A stretch of 64,000 bases of DNA from Halomonas chromatireducens (GTDB lineage Bacteria; Pseudomonadota; Gammaproteobacteria; Pseudomonadales; Halomonadaceae), in assembly GCF_001545155.1 (NCBI RefSeq), contig NZ_CP014226.1:3609306-3673305 (forward strand). The letters are read 5' to 3'. The notes under the pieces were generated by a model. The model made no database searches, was not told where the DNA came from, and saw only the letters and a program-made list of their open reading frames with translations. The translations under genes were made by a program, and so were the position numbers. Of the stretch, positions 62,520 to 64,000 are shown piece after piece; the first letter of the stretch is position 1; every line of letters begins with the position of its first letter.

Positions 62520-64000
62520 ATGACGAGCATAAAAAAACCGGCCCCCTCGGGAGGGCCGGCACAAGCGCCTGTGAGCGCGATTTCTTCACGACATTCTACA
62601 CCTTCCAGCGAGCTGGCGCCCCTAATGGCGCCCGTCGCACGCGAGCTGCTGGGCGAACCAAACAAGGAGCTCTCACGGAAGGACGAGCTGCGTTTCGGTA
62701 CCCACGGTAGTCTGGCCATCGATCTCGATGCCGGTACTTGGTACAGCCACGAGGAGCAGCGTGGGGGAGGTGTGCTGGACCTGATTAGCCGGGAGACTGG
62801 ACGCGGCGAGCGCCACCTTCAATTGGCCTGGCTGGAGGAGAGCGGCTTTCGTGATAAGCAAGAGTCGGCACCTAAGCCCCAGCCACTCATTGAGGTAGAG
62901 CGGTACCGCTACAACGATGCCCAAGGTAGCCCGAGGTTCTTTGTCGTCAGGTTCGAGCCCAAGACCTTCCGCCAGGGAGATGTCAATGAGCATGGCCGTT
63001 TCGTCCCGGGGGTGAAGGGAATCGAGACGCGCATCCCGTACCACCTCGACAAACTCTACGCCCAGCCCGAGGCCGATGTGTTCTTGGTCGAAGGGGAGAA
63101 GGACGTTCATCGGCTAGAACAGCTTGGCATATTGGCCACCTGCAACGCGGGTGGTGCCGGGAAGTGGACCGACGAGCACAGTCGGCACCTGGCAGGTCGG
63201 CGTGTGGTGATCCTGCCGGACAATGACGAGCCAGGTATCGACCATGCGCGGAAGGTGAAGGCCTCGTTGGAGGCAGCTGAAGCCGAGGTGCTGGTGGTCC
63301 TGCTGCGCAACCTGCCGGAAAAGGGCGATGTGAGCGATTGGCTCGACGCTGGCGGCACGCTAGGGCAGCTTCAAGACCTTATCACTCAGGGTGGTCACGA
63401 GCTGCCCAAGGTGGAGCTCGAGCCTGAGCTGGAAAGCCAGGGGGAGGGCAACCGTGATAAGCAGTCCCAAACCGACCTGATCGTCGAGTTCGTACAGACC
63501 TGGAACGACCTGTTCCACGATGACAACGATGTTGCCTATGCCCGCCATCGAGGCACCGGCGAGGTCCGCGCCCTCGGTAGCCGAGCGTTTCGGCACTGGC
63601 TGACGGCAGAGTTCTATGACCAGCACGAGAAGGCGCTGCGAGACCAATCGCTCCGCGAAGCCCGGATGACCCTCGAGGGCATCGCGATGAAGGACCATCG
63701 CCCGGTTCATATCCGTGTGGCCGGCGGGAGCGGTCGCTACTGGCTCGACCTTGGCCTCCCAGGCAGTAGCCGCTGCGTTTTCCTCCGCGCTGACGCATGG
63801 AGCCTGGAGGAGCAGAGCGAGCTGATGTTTTGCCGGTCGGAGAGCGCTCAGGCCCTGCCGGAGCCGGTGGCTGGCGGCAGCCTTGAGCCGCTGTGGAAGG
63901 TGGCCAACGTCCCTGAGCAGGCCCGGCTGCTGGTGGTGGCGTGGCTGGTGGAGTGTCTGCGTCCCGATACGCCCTTCCCGGTGCTGGAGCTGCTGGGGGA
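62520..64000 (+). CDS. TOPRIM primase-like replication protein (partial, runs off the window)
   Basis: At least 493 codons open to the right edge with no stop. After a Pro/Ser/Ala-rich N-terminus, the RFGTHGSLAIDLDAGTWY segment and GGGVLDLI resemble the N-terminal part of phage/ICE primase-helicases. A TOPRIM domain follows: acidic FLVEGEKD near residue 190, VVILPDNDEPG near 233, then GDVSDWLDAGG near 280. It probably starts replication of the excised element. GGAGGTAA seven bases upstream fixes the start. A helicase domain would be expected beyond the edge. Confidence 0.8.
   Translation, partial: MTSIKKPAPSGGPAQAPVSAISSRHSTPSSELAPLMAPVARELLGEPNKELSRKDELRFGTHGSLAIDLDAGTWYSHEEQRGGGVLDLISRETGRGERHLQLAWLEESGFRDKQESAPKPQPLIEVERYRYNDAQGSPRFFVVRFEPKTFRQGDVNEHGRFVPGVKGIETRIPYHLDKLYAQPEADVFLVEGEKDVHRLEQLGILATCNAGGAGKWTDEHSRHLAGRRVVILPDNDEPGIDHARKVKASLEAAEAEVLVVLLRNLPEKGDVSDWLDAGGTLGQLQDLITQGGHELPKVELEPELESQGEGNRDKQSQTDLIVEFVQTWNDLFHDDNDVAYARHRGTGEVRALGSRAFRHWLTAEFYDQHEKALRDQSLREARMTLEGIAMKDHRPVHIRVAGGSGRYWLDLGLPGSSRCVFLRADAWSLEEQSELMFCRSESAQALPEPVAGGSLEPLWKVANVPEQARLLVVAWLVECLRPDTPFPVLELLG
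62531..62559 (-). terminator. Terminator-like hairpin antisense to the start of the primase-like gene
   Basis: On the minus strand CCGGCCC (62559-62553) and GGGCCGG (62544-62538) form a stem followed by seven U (62537-62531). It lies within the first 14 codons of the plus-strand gene, so it would stop antisense transcription or reflect an inserted terminator sequence. Confidence 0.55.

Overview
The window is a high-GC chromosome segment from a gammaproteobacterium, most likely Halomonas or a close relative (Oceanospirillales). Evidence: the order tyrS next to an rRNA promoter and anmK, the cbrA-cbrB-pcnB-folK-panB-panC block known from Pseudomonas, the secG-tRNA-rimP-nusA-infB-rbfA-truB-rpsO-pnp block, the grpE-dnaK-dnaJ and dapB-carA-carB-greA blocks, and a tmRNA tag reading ANDDNYAQGALAA. 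Nothing here fixes the species.

Layout. 1-430: promoters that appear to drive an rRNA operon leaving the window to the left, plus a tRNA-Thr fragment. 0.4-12.2 kb: tyrS, anmK, the type IV pilus retraction ATPases pilU and pilT, yggS-proC-yggT-metX-metW, a DUF4426 protein, a small Rieske protein, sfsA and an aminotransferase. 12.4-21.2 kb: dksA, gluQ, a small membrane ORF overlapping cbrA, the cbrA/cbrB two-component system, a long intergenic region holding a CrcZ-like Hfq/Crc decoy RNA behind a sigma-54 promoter, then pcnB and folK. 21.2-24.8 kb: panB, panC, panD and an acetyl-CoA acetyltransferase. 24.9-40.7 kb, nearly all on the minus strand: the transcription/translation/RNA decay cluster (pnp, rpsO, truB, rbfA, infB, nusA, rimP, initiator tRNA, tRNA-Leu, secG, tpiA), then glmM, folP, ftsH, rlmE. 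40.9-47.5 kb: yhbY, greA, carB, carA, dapB. 47.5-50.6 kb: an accessory segment (higA/higB, a DMT exporter, a DUF2218 protein, an HNH nuclease) lying between dapB and dnaJ, which are neighbours in Pseudomonas. 50.6-59.5 kb: dnaJ, dnaK, grpE, recN, fur, bamE, ratB, ratA, smpB and ssrA (tmRNA).

From about 59.5 kb to the right edge is an integrated mobile element inserted at the 3' end of ssrA. It shows clustered GGGGGCA/TGCCCCC heptamers, an IS66 remnant, a P4-type tyrosine integrase, an unknown protein, an AlpA-like regulator, a tiny ORF and a TOPRIM primase-like protein cut off by the window edge.

The most interesting signals are non-coding. (1) A ~500-nt CrcZ-like RNA between cbrB and pcnB has at least eight A-rich repeats, six of them displayed in hairpin loops, preceded by a sigma-54 promoter and a pair of GGTGTTACC/GGTAACACC boxes; the same box recurs before panB. 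(2) A two-hairpin element directly follows the stop codons of the thiolase gene and dapB in sense orientation; its stems covary while both loops stay AGGGAA/AGGGAT, which looks like a CsrA/RsmA target. (3) A terminator-like attenuator sits inside the carA leader. (4) Heptamer palindromes lie between ssrA and the integrase. Heat-shock promoters before grpE and dnaK and a LexA-like box at recN are also readable.
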